From Pempheris klunzingeri (taxonomy: Eukaryota; Chordata; Actinopteri; Acropomatiformes; Pempheridae): DNA of 64,000 nucleotides. Both the position numbers and the translations under genes were made by a program. Every line of letters starts with the position of its first letter. Position 1 is the first letter of the stretch. A model generated the notes under the pieces. The model saw nothing but the letters and a program-made list of their open reading frames with translations. It ran no database searches and was not told the origin of the DNA. Below are positions 1-13,262 of the stretch, in pieces. The DNA lies in assembly GCF_042242105.1 (NCBI RefSeq), contig NC_092018.1:26716167-26780166 (forward strand), written 5' to 3'.

Positions 1-505
1 TGAGACTCTGATGGCCTTCTGTGCTCGCTGAAACTGAACAAGGCCTTTGGTCCTAACTTGGCCTCACTTCTGCCAAACCCTGTGCCCCTGTCTTCAAAAG
101 CTAAACAAAAAAAAAAAGGAATGGTACATGTCACTGCAGCTGTCTTTGTTGATGCTATCGTTCCCTCATGTGCATTATGAAAAAAAAAAAAAAAACACTC
201 CCAGACTGAAAACAATGAAACATCGTCTGTCGGCCCACAGCGATGGCGTATGTATCTGACAGACGGCGGCGGCTTCTGTCTCGCAGCATGTCTGTAATGT
301 GCCATTTATGCATATCACACATCAGCTTATTGAGCTCTCCTGCACCCAGCTGCACACTGGATCAGTCGGGAGAGACTTTAGCGTTCAAAGCCAACCAGCC
401 CCGTGTTTTATGCATCGTTATTTTTTTCTGTTCTGTACACTAACCGCAGCTAAATCCTCGTCTGAGAAGCGGACGATCTGAGGTGCCTCAGTCTGGACTG
501 ACGCT

Positions 506-532
506 CAGCAGCAGCAGCAGCAGCAGCAGCAG
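506..532 (+). repeat. (CAG)9 trinucleotide repeat
   Basis: Nine uninterrupted CAG units in non-coding DNA. No convincing coding frame runs through it. Confidence 0.9.
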
Positions 533-2917
533 CATGCACCTGCTGTCTTTTACTTTGGCATGAGAATTTTCATCGGCAAGAGACACCGTGTCGGTATATA
601 ATATATTTCTGTGGACATAAAGGTGAAACGAGGACAATCGGCTGCATTCGAGGTTGCAGCCTCACAACCAGTAGCAGATTGGAAATGTTTACACTTAACG
701 TTTGGGATGTTTTTCATTTAGCACTTAACTTTGTGCTATTTTTGTACTCACTGTATTTTCTTGTAATATTTTGTCTTCTATATTTTTCTTTTCTTCGGTG
801 TGCATTTGTAGCTAAGAGGAACAGTTCTTACCAGGAAGGCGTCCTGTCACCAGCACTGATCTGAACGATGCGGAGAAGGGGGGTCGCAGCTATGAGAAAT
901 CAGCTTTTGTACATGTCATAATCCAAAGTCTCTTTCCAATATGTTTGGCTCTGCCAGGTCGAGTGTTAAGCTGGAGAAGCACACGCATGTGTGAGAGTGC
1001 AAACACTGAGGCACGGGTCACTTCAGTTTCAATCAACTCAGGAAACGACTCATCAGACGTGAGCTTTGCTGAGTTCAGTGGAACTGAAATGCTCGCCGAG
1101 GGAGACTTTCTAATACAGATGCCTTTCCATTGAAACCATTTTGGTAAATTTGTCTCAATTCTAGCTTAACTCAGAGGAAGACAACCGAATGTTTTTTACA
1201 GATTGTTTTCTATAAAAAGAAAAGAAAGCTATTTACTGATTGTGTTTCTTGAGAGCTGTCTGAAAATAATTTTTAAGGAGGACAGAAAATAATAATTGTA
1301 AAACTCACCCTTGATATAAAAAAAAAAACAAAAAAAAGAAAGCTGTTTTGTATTTTATTTAATTGTTTTTCTTTAATTTCTTGGTGTAAGATAGTTTTCT
1401 ATTGTTCGGCTGAGCTTCTGGGAATGTACCACAGTTAAAGAGTTCACCGGGTTGAAGGCTTTAGCTCGGCCCAAGCCCTGCCCCCCCCTGGCTCAGGCTG
1501 CTTGAGGGGAACTGTTCTCTATGCCTGGACTGAATGCATTATAGATGTCAAACCAAAAATACATTTGAGAAACACACATTTGCTTCGTGTGGTACTTAAA
1601 ATACCATCCAGGTCTGCAGAAGAAGCTGTCCACAGGGGGCCGATGAGACGGCGGACTCTCGGCAGAGCTCAGACCTCCTGGGCTTCCTGTAGGTACCTGA
1701 GGGGCCACCGTCATCTGTGACTGCCCTGACTAGAGCTTATCACAAGACCTGTGGACACAGAGCTCGGTATAACAGCACCTCGAGGAAGAACTGTAATAAC
1801 ACATCACTCTTCAGGTATTGTCTTCACATTTGTTTTCTCGCAGACGCACAGGTTTAAAGTCTTTATAATTCATGTCAGGCAAATGTGAGTGGCTGCTAAT
1901 CAGACATTCATAGGATGCTGACACATGAGTTATAATGTTTTATGAAAGTGGATAAGCTGCGTAAGACACTGAATAACACAATGAATTATGAATGCAGTAA
2001 AAACCTGATGTGTCCCGTAATGATTTAGTTCACACGGTGGAAACAAAGTGTTCCCACCAGTTAAACTGCTTTTTTCATATATTCGTAGGAAAATGACGGC
2101 TTTGTCCACACAATGTATTTAGCCTTAAGTTCAAGGCTTAATTTGAACCAAGGAAAGAAAAGGTTATTTTGTAGTGTGATGAGAGCATTTCCCTTCCACT
2201 TCACTGCTGTAATGCTCTTCTATCAAAGAGGTGTGTGTGTGTCTATATAATATATATATGTATTTAACTTCATTTTCCTTTACTTAAACAGTTAAAAAAA
2301 AAAAAAAAAAAAAAAGACCTGGCCAAGAGTGCAGCATCAACGTGTTACAACAATGAATCCAATAAGGACGACACAGACCGGTAAGGACAGTCACACACTG
2401 CAACAGAGGAACAGAATATCCAGTGAAGACGCATCAAATTCATTTAGTAGTTTAACTTATGAGGCTAAAAGCTGCCTATTGAGGTTTGCCTTTGTTTTAT
2501 ACAGATTATTACAGCGAGCTGAGTGGTCGGCGAGCTCGGACGTCCACGTGCTTCCGGTCAGGAGACGTCGGAGTGCTCTGCAGGCTGAGAGGAAGGTGAT
2601 GGCTGCTCACTAAAACACACAGCAGTCGCTTTTGTCACCAGTCAGAGGCCACACAGCATTTTAACAGTGACAGTGACAGCTAATTTCTCAACAGTCAAGT
2701 TTATTTTCAGAGTGTGTGTGTGGCCTAGACGGATGGAAAGTATTTAAATCTCAAGGTTAACACACTCAGTGTTTAATCCTGATTTCTTATTGGCTGCCAA
2801 TAAGAGGATAAATAACTATTTTAGTCTCGATTAAACGACTCTTAACACTCCAACAGAATATTGCAGGACAGTGAAGTCAGCTTCATTGGTGTCGCCCAAA
2901 ATCACGAAGGCTTTTAC

Positions 2918-2975
2918 AAACTTTTTTTTAATGATCCCACAGTGGGGAAAGCTCCCTGTTATTGCAGCTCAAAAA
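2918..2975 (-). mobile_element. Degenerate LINE 3'-end remnant (antisense)
   Basis: A T-run is followed by AATGATCCCACAGTGGGGAA. This resembles the antisense of the 3' terminus of common teleost non-LTR retrotransposons, which end in a ..TTTCCCC..GGGAT..AATAAA-type tail. Similar termini occur at about 53,836 and 59,340 in this window. Only the last tens of bases are recognisable and the family is not assigned. Confidence 0.4.
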
Positions 2976-3768
2976 ACGGACATAAAGCAAACAATCAAAG
3001 AAAGAGAAATGAAATAAACAGAAACATTAATAAAACCCCAAAACCCTTCAACAGGAGAAAAAATATGTGGAATCTTCTGTTTCCTGTGGCGTCCTGGCCC
3101 CTGTGGCCAGCGGACCACCCCGCTGACCACATTGACTTTGTGGTCAAAGGGCTTGTACACGGTGGTGTGAAGTCTCCGACACGAGGGAAGTCATTAGTCT
3201 TCATTAGCAACTTCCAGGAGTTTCTTATGAAGTGCTGTGAAGTTGTCATTTGCTCCCTTTGCCAGGCAAGCTAGATGTGAGGTTTGTTTTCTTATGTGGA
3301 GGGCCAAATGTGAGCTCACCCGGCCCCTCGTTGGTGCGTGTCAGACCCCGGTCGCTGTGGAGGTAATGCAGGGACGCTGGGTGACACATTGTTTTCTCAT
3401 TTTTCACAGTAAACAGGCTTGTTTTCAATAATCTGCAGCCTATAAAGTAAACTGATGAATTGGCCTTTACACCTGTTGAATCTGACTACATGGCTGCGTG
3501 CAGACTTTTAGATTAAAGTTCCCAGCTGTGCCATAAAGGAGACACGATGTCATGAGTCCTCTCCGGTCACAACACAGCGTCTCAAGGCTGATGGAGGTAA
3601 ACCATGATGGACCCGTTCTCAGGTAAAGGCATTTCTCCTGCCATGTGAGACTGCTCGGCCTCCTGTGACATCATGTTGTTTCCAGCCACAGGGCTGCTAT
3701 CTCTACAAAACCCTCAAAGTGGCCAATTAAGCATCAAAAGGGCATGCTGCATGGCTAATGTGAGTGAA

Positions 3769-3776
3769 AGGTGTGA
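3769..3776 (+). promoter_or_regulatory. Consensus T-box half-site AGGTGTGA
   Basis: AGGTGTGA is the canonical Brachyury-type half-site. It lies about 2.8 kb upstream of the T-box gene start. An 8-mer occurs by chance, so function (for example autoregulation) is only an inference. Confidence 0.25.
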
Positions 3777-6169
3777 GATTTCTCGTCAGTCCACTCCGGG
3801 GGCTCTTTATTGGGCTGCTAGAGAGCCGTCTGATCCCCGGGCCCTGGCTGTATATTGGCAGCTGTTAACTGTCGAGCACAAGAGGATCTGTGCAGTTAAA
3901 GCAAATGGCCAGAGACTGACACCTGGGAGGTGGAACATCGCTGCCGAAGGTGATCTGAGAGTAGAGCCGGGGAGGAAAGCCACAGTGGGATCAGCATGAG
4001 ATGGAAGGGTTCGATCTGAACAGGAAGTATTCATAACATAACTGAAGGTATCTATGATGTATCTATAAGGAGCTAAACTCATGCAGTGTTTTTAGGGCCT
4101 TTGGAAAAAATCCAGCATGTTTTTGGTCAGCAGTCCTCTCCAGATGACCTCCCTGATGTGTGATCCGGTCCAAACTGCCCCAGGCTGGCTCTTCCACAAG
4201 GCTTCTGTCCCCAGGCCAGGCACCGAGGCCTCTACCAGTCACACCTGTCACCTCCAGACCCAGTGTGTAATGGGATCGACGCTGCTGCTGCTGAAACGTA
4301 CACCTCCGCTCTCACCGTCACACACTCTGCAGCTAGAGCCACAGAGAATTTACCATCAATTATCAAAAGCTCCTTATTTCTCGCAGCATCAAACTCCTTG
4401 AAAAAGAAAAAAAAAAAAAGAGCTGTGTGTCAACTCCCCCTCCTCCCTGTGAAACAGTTTAAGGGGATCCCCGTGCAGGGGGGCAGCTGAGGGCCAAGTG
4501 AGCAGAGCCACACTGAACCTGTGATTAATAACTCCTCCACAACAATTGGTTTGGCATAAGGAGGATAAAAACACATCGCACCTCCTCAAGGCCAATGTTG
4601 TGCCACCGGGTTCTTTAGAAGGACAGTGTGGGGGCACGGGGCGGGGGGGGGGGGGGGGGGGGGGGTCCTCCATCAGGGCATTTAACATGAGCATCGCACA
4701 GAGATCTCTTTAAGTGCATCATTACAAGCTGAAGGTTATTATCCTTTTTATTCTGCATCGACCCTTCTGAGCAGCCTTAAAGAGGCCAGTCAATACTTTC
4801 ACAGGGAGGACATCTCTTTCTGCGTTTAACGGCCGACTCTACAGAGTGAAGTGAAGTGCTGCCTTTTAAATCTGCGGGACATCTTTACATCTGCACACAC
4901 TGCTTGTAAACTCCCACATCACATGTTGCGCATGGTTTTTGGTATCTGACCTGTAAATCCACACAGTGACACAAAAGCAGAGAAGAACTCCTTTGTGTGT
5001 GGGTGTCAGAGAGCCGAGCTCACAGGAGGCACTGTATGCAGCACGCAGGTCATGAGAATACAATGAGGAATGTGAGTGGAAGTCTTGTGTCCATGCTAGA
5101 AAAGAGGTTGAATGAAGTCACCTCAATTCAAATGTTCATGTCCGTGGAGACAAGAGGGGGGACTGTGGTTTAATTTTTGCTCCTCTATGTTAATGCTGGC
5201 AGCGTTTAGCATTTGCTTTGCCTGTGGTAACGTGGCACGACGCAGGCGGAGACGGGCCTACGAATGACACCCGTGGATTTTGCCTGGATGTGGATGGTGG
5301 GAGGACGGCAGGGCTGTTGTGGCAGGTCTTTATTCTCAGAGCCCTCCCGTCCCATTCAAGGCTGACTTGGGCTTGTGGTGCTAACTGGCTGTTAATTGCC
5401 TGCCTATACGCTGGGCTTTCTCCACATGCAGAAACTAGCCCCTTCAAGGGAAACTAGCCTAATGAGATTATCTATCAGAGCATGGGCCTGTCTAGACACC
5501 CCAATACACACCCCCCCTCCCCTCCTCACACACACACATACACACACACACACACACAACCACCACCACTGCCAGGCTTCAGAGGATGGCCCCAGGTAAA
5601 AGTTACCTGCAGAAAGAGTGCATGTTGTCATTACACCATTATGGGTTTACACAGTTTCCCACCCACTGCATAATTCCTCTGATGGAGAAAGCTGAGGATG
5701 TAGAAGAGCGTAAAGGTCGACCACATATTTCATGAAGTCAGAGAAGTCTTTTTAGTTTTTCATTTCAGATCAGTGTAAAAGACCTCTGCAGTGTTTGGCG
5801 TTAAAATCGTGGTTGTAACTTTGAGAAAACTCTTGGAAAAGCTGCTATTTTTAAGAAAATCACTCCTCCAGTGCGCACGCTAAACGGACAAAAAGGATTA
5901 TGTCATTTAAATGTACCCTGCATTGGATTTCTACCAGGTGTGTGAAATGTATCATACTGAGTTTTTACCACATTGCACAAACACACTAAATGCCATTTTC
6001 GCGTGTAGTTATGTCAGTGCGAATGATATTTACACAGATTGTGGTGCCGCTGCGAGCCCCTATCTGCAGCAGGGAAGTCTGTCCATATTTGTTTTAAAGT
6101 CTCTTAGCAGTTAATAAAGATGCATTTCCTCCGTCCCCCTTCCTGTGGGGACGGTATCAAGGCTCTGTT

Positions 6170-6310
6170 AAGTCTCTTTGATTTCCAGCACCCTCCAATC
6201 ACAGCAGGACACTGACTCATCATTGTGCCACTTCAAAGTCTGGGAATGGCTCTCTTGACCCCACCCACTCCATAGCTCCCCTTAAAAGTCATGGTCACAT
6301 CACCCTGCAG
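6170..6310 (+). promoter_or_regulatory. Likely proximal promoter region of the T-box gene
   Basis: This is the 360 bp before the start codon. It contains TCF/LEF-like motifs (CTTTGATT near 6177 and CTTCAAAG near 6231), a CCAATCA box near 6196, and CCTTAAAAG near 6280 that could act as a weak TATA element. The transcription start was not determined. Members of this T-box class respond to Wnt, Nodal and FGF in fish mesoderm, which fits but does not prove the TCF sites. Confidence 0.35.
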
Positions 6311-6534
6311 GACTCAAGAGCTCTGAAATATCCACTGCAGCAAGACCGACAAACCTTCTGACTTCCTGAGCTGCTGGATTTCTGGGTTTTTTTTTTTCAC
6401 ACATGAGGCAGGAGACTAAGGAGGGAGAGCAGAGCTGAAGGAACGTTTGGACATCACAGATACTCGGATTGCTTATTGGCTCTCAGTGCATGACCCCTCT
6501 CAGGCTTTTCCTGTGCTACTACTGAGCCTGAAGA

Positions 6535-9123
6535 ATGCAGTCCATCAGAGGTGAGTGCTGACTGATTCAGTGGATTTGCACAGAGCTCTGCCAACCTGTT
6601 TGGTCTTTTTCCCCGAGCACAGCTTTCTCCATCATGACTTCTCCGTTTTAAGCACAGCTTTGATCAATCTTATTTACTTCTAGACCTTAAGCCTAACTTC
6701 AGCGGTGGCCCTCCTCCCTCCTCCATGGCTGCTGGCCCCGATGCCTACCTGCAGGGCAACATCAGAATGACGCTGGAGGACCCTGAACTCTGGAAGACCT
6801 TCCATGGAATAGGGACAGAGATGATCATCACTAAACCCGGCAGGTACGGTGACAGAAAACGTAGCATTTAATGCAAAATGTTCAGGAAAAAGCGTCCTCT
6901 GTTGCTCACATGTTCCTTTTTTATGTTTTCCAGGAGGATGTTTCCACACTGTAAAGTGAACCTATCCGGCCTTATTCCATGTGCCAAGTACATCTTACTG
7001 GTCGACATGGTTCCTGAGGATGGCTTCAGGTATAAGGTAAGGCAGCATTTACTCATCCTTCACTTCTGAACGAGTCTTGATTTATCAAAAATAAAGTATA
7101 GCCGTGCTTCACCACAGCCGTGGCTTTGGCCGTAGACATCCCTCAGTGGTTACCAGTATCTCTAGACATGACACCCCCTGTTTGCCCCCCACCCCCTCTC
7201 CTGACATTGTACATCAAAGGGTGCTATCTCTTCCTGTTTTCTCTCCCCTGCTGGGAGCCCACTGTACTACCCCCTATCTCCGTGGGTGGTACTGGCCAGC
7301 AGTCACTCTCCACTCTGCCGTCCTCGTCTCACACTGTGGGAAGGGAAGAAGATCCTCTCCCTCTGTAAATCACCCATCCACCCTATGACAGACTGACTGA
7401 CTGATTATCTGTCTGCTTCCTACAGTGGAATAAAGAGAAATGGGAGGTGGCAGGAAAAGCGGAGCCCCAGCCTCCATGCAGGACCTACCTCCACCCCGAC
7501 TCCCCGGCCCCGGGGAGCCACTGGATGAAGCAGTCCGTGTCCTTCCTCAAGCTCAAGCTCACCAACAACACACTCGACCAGCACGGCCATGTAAGTAAGA
7601 GCACAACAACCCCACGTGATCTTACTACTGTTCTGCAGCACGCTGGATAAAGGGGGGTTGTTGTAGTCCTAGTGGTGACACGTACACAAGTGGAAATGAA
7701 GCTTAAAAACAGAAAAACAGTGCTCTGAATTCATCCCTCTCCTCCTACCTGCAGATCATTTTGCACTCCATGCACCGCTACCACCCGCGCTTCCATATCG
7801 TCCAGGCAGACGACCTGTTCAGTGTCCGCTGGAGTGTCTTCCAGACCTTCACCTTCCCCGAGACTTCCTTCACAGCGGTCACGGCCTACCAGAACACCAA
7901 GGTCAGTTTGTGGCACTGCAGGATACAATAAAAACTGCCGGCAGGACATCGCACATGATCCGAGATTGTAACCGATTTGATTTCCCCAACCCACAGATTA
8001 CAAAGCTGAAGATCGATCACAACCCATTTGCAAAAGGCTTCAGGGATGAAGGCACTAATAAGAAAAGGTGGGTGTCACACTCGGCACATGGAGGCACTTG
8101 GTTTGGGTGCTTCACTTGAAAAACGGGGCTCACCTACAGATTTCCTTTGCAGTCGATTGTATTGTGTGCAGTATTGTTCTAATCTATCTGATGCTCATCT
8201 GCAGACGTGCAAACAAGAACCCAGCCTGCCTGGAGAAGCGAGCCAAGATGTCGGACACATTGAACAGGGATTCTGAGGAGGACAGTCCCCCAGGTGCGGT
8301 TCTCAGACTCCCTTCTTCCTGTTGATGTTTTCGCTCTCTTGTCTTGTGCCTTGAAGTTGATCTGATGGTTCGTGTCTCATCAGATTTCTGCCAGTCCTCA
8401 TATGAGGGTTACGACGGAGAGGAAGGAGACCTGCCCAAAAGGAAAGAAGGCGATGCCGTCAAAGAGGAGCGTTACTCCCCGTGGGCTGCCGAGAGGGAGC
8501 ACAGTGTGAGGACTGAGTCCCCCGCCGGGGCAGACCCCAGGGACATGTACAACACAGAGCAGCTTGTTCCCGCTCCGGCCTCCTACCAGCCGTACAGGTG
8601 AATACTGCTAAAGTTGTGCAACAGATAAGAGCATAATGTGGTCACGATGACCGGGGCGCTGACCACCTTCCTGTCACTCCTCAGGTTCCACGAGTATGGA
8701 AAGTCTCCCTCTCCCTCCTCCAGCGTCGGCAGCAGCAACAGCGGATCAGGACGCAGCAGCTTTGAGTCCAGAGTCCCTGATGTCGCCACCGTTCCCGATC
8801 ACGACTCATCAAAGCCCCGTACACATGAGGTAGGCCCTTCCCCTTGCGGCCCCCAGCACCTCCCCGGCCCCCAGGACTACACGGGCGTCCTCAACATGAC
8901 CATGGCCCAGGCCGGTAAACCGGGGGTGATCGGCCACCACATCTACAGCCCATACGGCGCCGAGCAGCCCCTGGGGCAGTGGAGCGGCCCCGGGCCCGCG
9001 CAGTACCCTCCCCCTCACCACCTGACCGCTGACTACACCACACAAGCTGTGCACCACGGCTATCACCATGGCAACGTGGCTGAGTGGAGCCAGTACCCGC
9101 TGTTCTCTTATTCCTGCTGGTGA
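6535..9123 (+). CDS. tbx16: T-box transcription factor, Tbx16/Spadetail/VegT class
   Basis: Exons are 6535-6550, 6684-6843, 6934-7036, 7426-7590, 7755-7901, 7997-8067, 8205-8293, 8384-8597 and 8685-9123. All are bounded by AG..GT and join in frame to 467 residues. The T-box DNA-binding domain spans about residues 33-215, with [10 protein letters not shown] near the start, GRRMFPH, the [13 protein letters not shown] block, FTAVTAYQN and [18 protein letters not shown]. The short N-terminus (MQSIRDLKPNF) and the C-terminal end [12 protein letters not shown] recall zebrafish Tbx16 and frog VegT, so I favour tbx16 over tbx6 or the tbx16-like paralogue; that choice is from memory. The family acts in the nucleus to drive mesodermal and presomitic fate. 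The Ser/Pro/Gly-rich tail from about residue 240 is the probable regulatory domain. No defect is seen. It is tail-to-tail with klhl22. Confidence 0.93.
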
Positions 9124-9464
9124 AGGGATCTTCAGTGTTAAGTGACAGAGTGACTTTGCAGAGGCTGCAGCTGACCCAGTGCTCACAGCCATGAGAATGC
9201 ATGCCCAGACTAGGCTGAGGGCCACCGGAGGTTGAAGGAGCCGCCTGTCGCTGTCTTCTGTTCAGTTTGGCAGGATTCACACTCCGGTTAGGCTGAAATT
9301 AGTGTGCTGCTTTATGCTGTTTGATTGTTTTATTGTTGAATTGTCTATTTATTTTGCATTTCATCTCATCTCCAAGTGTAAATATTATTTTTATAAAAAA
9401 AAAAAAAAGGAAAGAATTAAAGTGTCCAATTTATGTCTGTCATGAAACTGTGATGTGATCGGAA

Positions 9465-9470
9465 AATAAA
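9465..9470 (+). terminator. Poly(A) signal AATAAA of the T-box gene
   Basis: A canonical AATAAA lies about 340 nt after the stop codon, with a weaker ATTAAA about 50 nt earlier. This implies a short 3' UTR ending near 9485-9500. Confidence 0.7.
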
Positions 9471-9499
9471 AACCTAAAAGTGACACGATTTAATGCCTC

Positions 9500-12300
9500 G
9501 TTTGTATAAATGCATCTGAAACTAGAGGCAGAACTTTCTTGAGGAGGACTGGTTTGCGTCTCCCTTTTGGCCTATCCCACTGTAACACCAACATTTATTT
9601 AAATATAAATGGATGGTGTAAATAATACTTTGGCTTTCGCTATTGCTCATTCTGCTTACATTCAAACTAAAAAGTGTGAGAATCATCTCGCTGGCTGTTT
9701 TCATACCTACCCAGGCCTTTAAATCTTCCACTGGTTGGACCAACTATGATACTGCAAATTGCCCGTTTGTGTTTCTGGTTTTCATCCAGTCTGTGCTCCA
9801 CATGCAGGTTCTATGAGCGTATTGTAAAAGTGTCTTTGTGCGCAGTTGCACATCTGCATGCTTTGTAGCTTTGCCAGCTCTGGTAAGCAGCAAGTCCTTT
9901 GGTGGTGTTTGTTTGTATTTCCTCTTTGTTGATCTAATGAGGGCCACTCGTAGTCTCGACAGGCCCAGCATGCATTAAAGACATTGTGTTACTGTGACTC
10001 CGGCTCACCTGCTGAGGTTTACCCACCGGCATCATAAAGCATTACACGACCCTCGTTCTCCATCTCAATGAGCCTTAAGAAGCATGAAAATGTGGGGCTT
10101 GTGCTCCTTTTCACTACTGAAAAACACAGGCTGGGCCCATCGCCTCCACCCTGGGTGGATATGAGCTGCTAATGACTGTTGTAAAGTCCGAGGGGGGGCG
10201 GGGGTGGGCAGAAGGAGGAGGGGGAAGATCATCCTTCAGGAACAGCTCTGACACGGTGTGGATTTTATCCAGTGAGATTCATTATTTTGGAGGCTTCTTG
10301 AACCAGTGTGCCAAACCTCTGGCTTCTCCAGCTGTCTGCAGCATTCACTTCATTTACTGATTACAGGAAAGCAGAGATCTGTACAGGAATCTGCACCGCT
10401 GGATGAACAGCTGGGGTCAGTGCAATGAAGTTCAAAAGACATTATGAGATAATATCTCCCAGAAGAACTTTTTCATTAAACCCAGTAAAGATAAAATTGT
10501 GCTGGAAAGAACTGGGAAAATAAAATCCTGGTTAAGGCTTTAAAGAGCCTTTGCCACAGGATATTACACATAATAGCACATGGGGGGGGGGGGGATTTTT
10601 CTAAAAGATATTGTGAATGAATGAAGCGAAATAACATTGCTTTGATTATCAGGCTAAACCATGACACTCTGGTCTAGATGGACAACAATACTGTGTACGG
10701 CAAACAGACCGCAGCTGCATCAAAGACCAGTGCCAGTAAGAGATGTAAAGTACAGTATTTAGGGCTCTGCACTCATGACAGAGGAAGGGGGTCAGAAAGG
10801 TCGAGGGGTAGAATGGATATTTGGTCCTCTTTGATCCTGAGGGTACACGGAAAAAGTGTGGTAGCTCAACTAATTTGAAAAAAATAGAAATTATGATCGA
10901 CTGGAGAAAAACACGTGTGAGAACTAGTTAACAGCTGAGGCCGAAAAAGCAAAAGTGACGAATAAAAGGTTTAAAGAGAACATCCAGTTTCTGCCCCTCC
11001 AAGCTAAAGCTCCACCAATGCAGCATCCGCTCCCGTTTAATTACTAGTATGAAATACAGTCCAGTTTAAAATCACTTCAAATGAACGCTTTCATTCACGT
11101 GTGGTGTAATTTACAGACAAAGCTGCTGTGTGTCACAGGGTCACAGGGTCGGCTGTGAAGAGTCCGTATCTCCGTCCACAGGTGACTTTCTTTCTTCTCT
11201 ACTGACTTGTTGCCAGACAAGCTGCCTGATGACCTCCTCCTCTCTGACACAGCGGGAGAAACAAAAATGTAAGTGAGCACTTACATAAAATCCTTCCAGC
11301 AGACACACCCACACCTCCGCTGGGTTTAATCTGCATAGCTCTGCATCAGTGGGTAATTTGGGGCCTTTTAATTGCTCTGATAATGATCCAGCAAAGAGCA
11401 CCAGATCGACCTGCACTCAGGAGCCGGTAAAGGCCCCTGACGTGGTTAAGTGCATGACATATGTCTTGAGTATCCCCCAGGTGGTACTACAGCTTTAGAA
11501 TGAAATGGCTGCCGCATAAACGCAGCAGATTGTTGATCTTGGATGTCCAGTGCTTGTGTCAGCAGATCCCACCAGACAACATGGTGGGGGCTGCCACAAT
11601 AGTGTGAAACAAAGGGAGGTAGGGGGGGGGGACTCACTTAGTGCTGGCAGGGGGTAACAGATGTAGATGAAACGGCCTCGGAGAGGAAAGCAGCAGTCAG
11701 CCTTCATAAAGCTGATGGAGTGTAGGGCCAAATGGAGAGGAACTGCTAGAGACTGGGCGGAATAACCAGCGACCAGCACCGACTGTAGTTTAAACAAGGA
11801 CGACAGCCATCAAAACAACAAGCTGAACCATCAGAACGTTGTTTCTATTTCCCCCGCAACCAGGAAGGAAATCATCATATTATATACACGTTGGTAAATC
11901 ATTTCCCAACACGAAGCCTAAAATGTTGTTTCAAAGCCCGACAATGAGATTCTGACAGAGAAAAACAGAATGCTTTGATTATTTTGTTGAGCTGAAAGTA
12001 GTTCTTCTAATTTAAAGAAAGTAGAATCAGCCTAAGTGATACACACCACATTTTTAATTATGCAATATTAACTCCCCACTCCGTTGCCAAAAACCCCAAG
12101 AATCCCAGAAAAAAGTGGAAACTACGACCCCTGACGTGCACACACACGACAAAAGCAATGTATTACTAGTTTTACTGAAATTCAAAACTCATCTCATGAA
12201 CAGGATACTACATTTGCATATCTTGTGTGACAAGTGTGTTCAGTTGTAAGTAGCAGTGAGTAGTACAATGCATGTTTTTCTTAAGATGGAACTGTCACCA
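9500..12300. other. Intergenic spacer between the T-box gene and klhl22
   Basis: No credible coding exon was found on either strand. G-runs occur near 10,581-10,594 and 11,621-11,630. The stretch separates two convergent genes and may include the far 3' UTR of klhl22, since an antisense AATAAA lies at 12,312-12,317. Confidence 0.5.
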
Positions 12301-12311
12301 TATGAAACAGA

Positions 12312-12317
12312 TTTATT
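12312..12317 (-). terminator. Candidate poly(A) signal for klhl22
   Basis: TTTATT on the plus strand reads AATAAA in the direction of klhl22, about 950 nt past its stop. An ATTAAA variant nearer the gene, around 12,838-12,843, is an alternative. Confidence 0.35.
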
Positions 12318-13262
12318 CCTGGAGCGAGCAGAAGCGTGGAGCAGAGCTGGACTCAGCGAGCGCTCTTCCCAGTCATCAGTACTGTTCGTTGTGCTCATTG
12401 GATTGACTCGTGGATTAAGTTATACAGCATGGGAGGGTCAGTGAAAGGACACGCAAAAAATAAAAAATGACTGCAATGGTTTGGTTTTCATCAAGCAAAT
12501 GAAGACGTGATGCTCACATAGCGTTTACAGACATGGCAGCTTCACGTGAGCTCACGTCTACATCAGCCAGGTTCAAACACACACTGATTCAACAGTGGGG
12601 TTTTTTTTTTTTTTCAAACAAACTGTGATATCAGAGGCACAACAGAGGAGCTCATCTCCATCCACAGGGTACACCCAAACATAAAAATACACTTCACAAG
12701 TTCGGGATGTAACAACAAAAAACAAGGCACGATGTTGAATTCCAACATCTTAATGGTTACTCAGTAGTTTGGATTTGAAGATAACTCAAAGAGCAGCAGC
12801 TGCTCGGCTGGAGTCACATAAAAAGTCAACCACGGTCTTTAATTCACAGAAAGTCATTTCACTAACTAAGCTTTTCCAAACCCTATACTTAAAGAACAAA
12901 CCCAGGAGGCTCAGAGTACTCCATATTGCCGTGTTGTTGCATAGGCAGTGGTCTTCACTTCTCCATGATAATCAGTAGCTAGTGTGACAGCAACTAAAGA
13001 GGGATCAGCAGCAAACAGCATCTGGGCAGGTAGGGATTCATGGACAGAGTGTGATAATCTGAGAGGATGTTTGAACAGGAACAAAAAGTGCGCAAAGGTC
13101 CTGAATGACACTTTGGCTCAGAGGCACTCAAAGTGGTCAACTTGCAGGAAGGACACGATGCTGCCACAAAGAAATATCCTCGGGGTACAAATTCAACATG
13201 CTGTGGAAGAAAAGTGCATGAGAAGTCTCCAGCGCTCAGACATTCACTTCAACATGGCTGCC

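Larger units (their letters stand above)
1..6300. other. Upstream non-coding region, no gene recognised
   Basis: No open frame here looks like a protein exon with flanking splice sites. The stretch holds A-runs (around 181-195 and 2291-2313), a pure G-run near 4643-4665, a (CAG)9 repeat and a (CA)n tract near 5525-5558. The first 1.45 kb is A/T-rich and could be the 3' UTR of a neighbour lying left of the window, but no decisive stop codon or poly(A) context shows this. It is probably the upstream regulatory DNA of the T-box gene that starts at 6535. Confidence 0.5.

Noticed and set aside
3673-3999. 108-codon plus-strand frame upstream of the T-box gene
   Set aside because: It has no domain, and its position suggests regulatory rather than coding DNA.
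4643-4665. Long G-run as a functional quadruplex
   Set aside because: Homopolymer G-runs also arise by slippage or assembly error; nothing nearby suggests a role.
8809-9280. Minus-strand frames over the last T-box exon
   Set aside because: These are antisense shadows of a confident coding exon.
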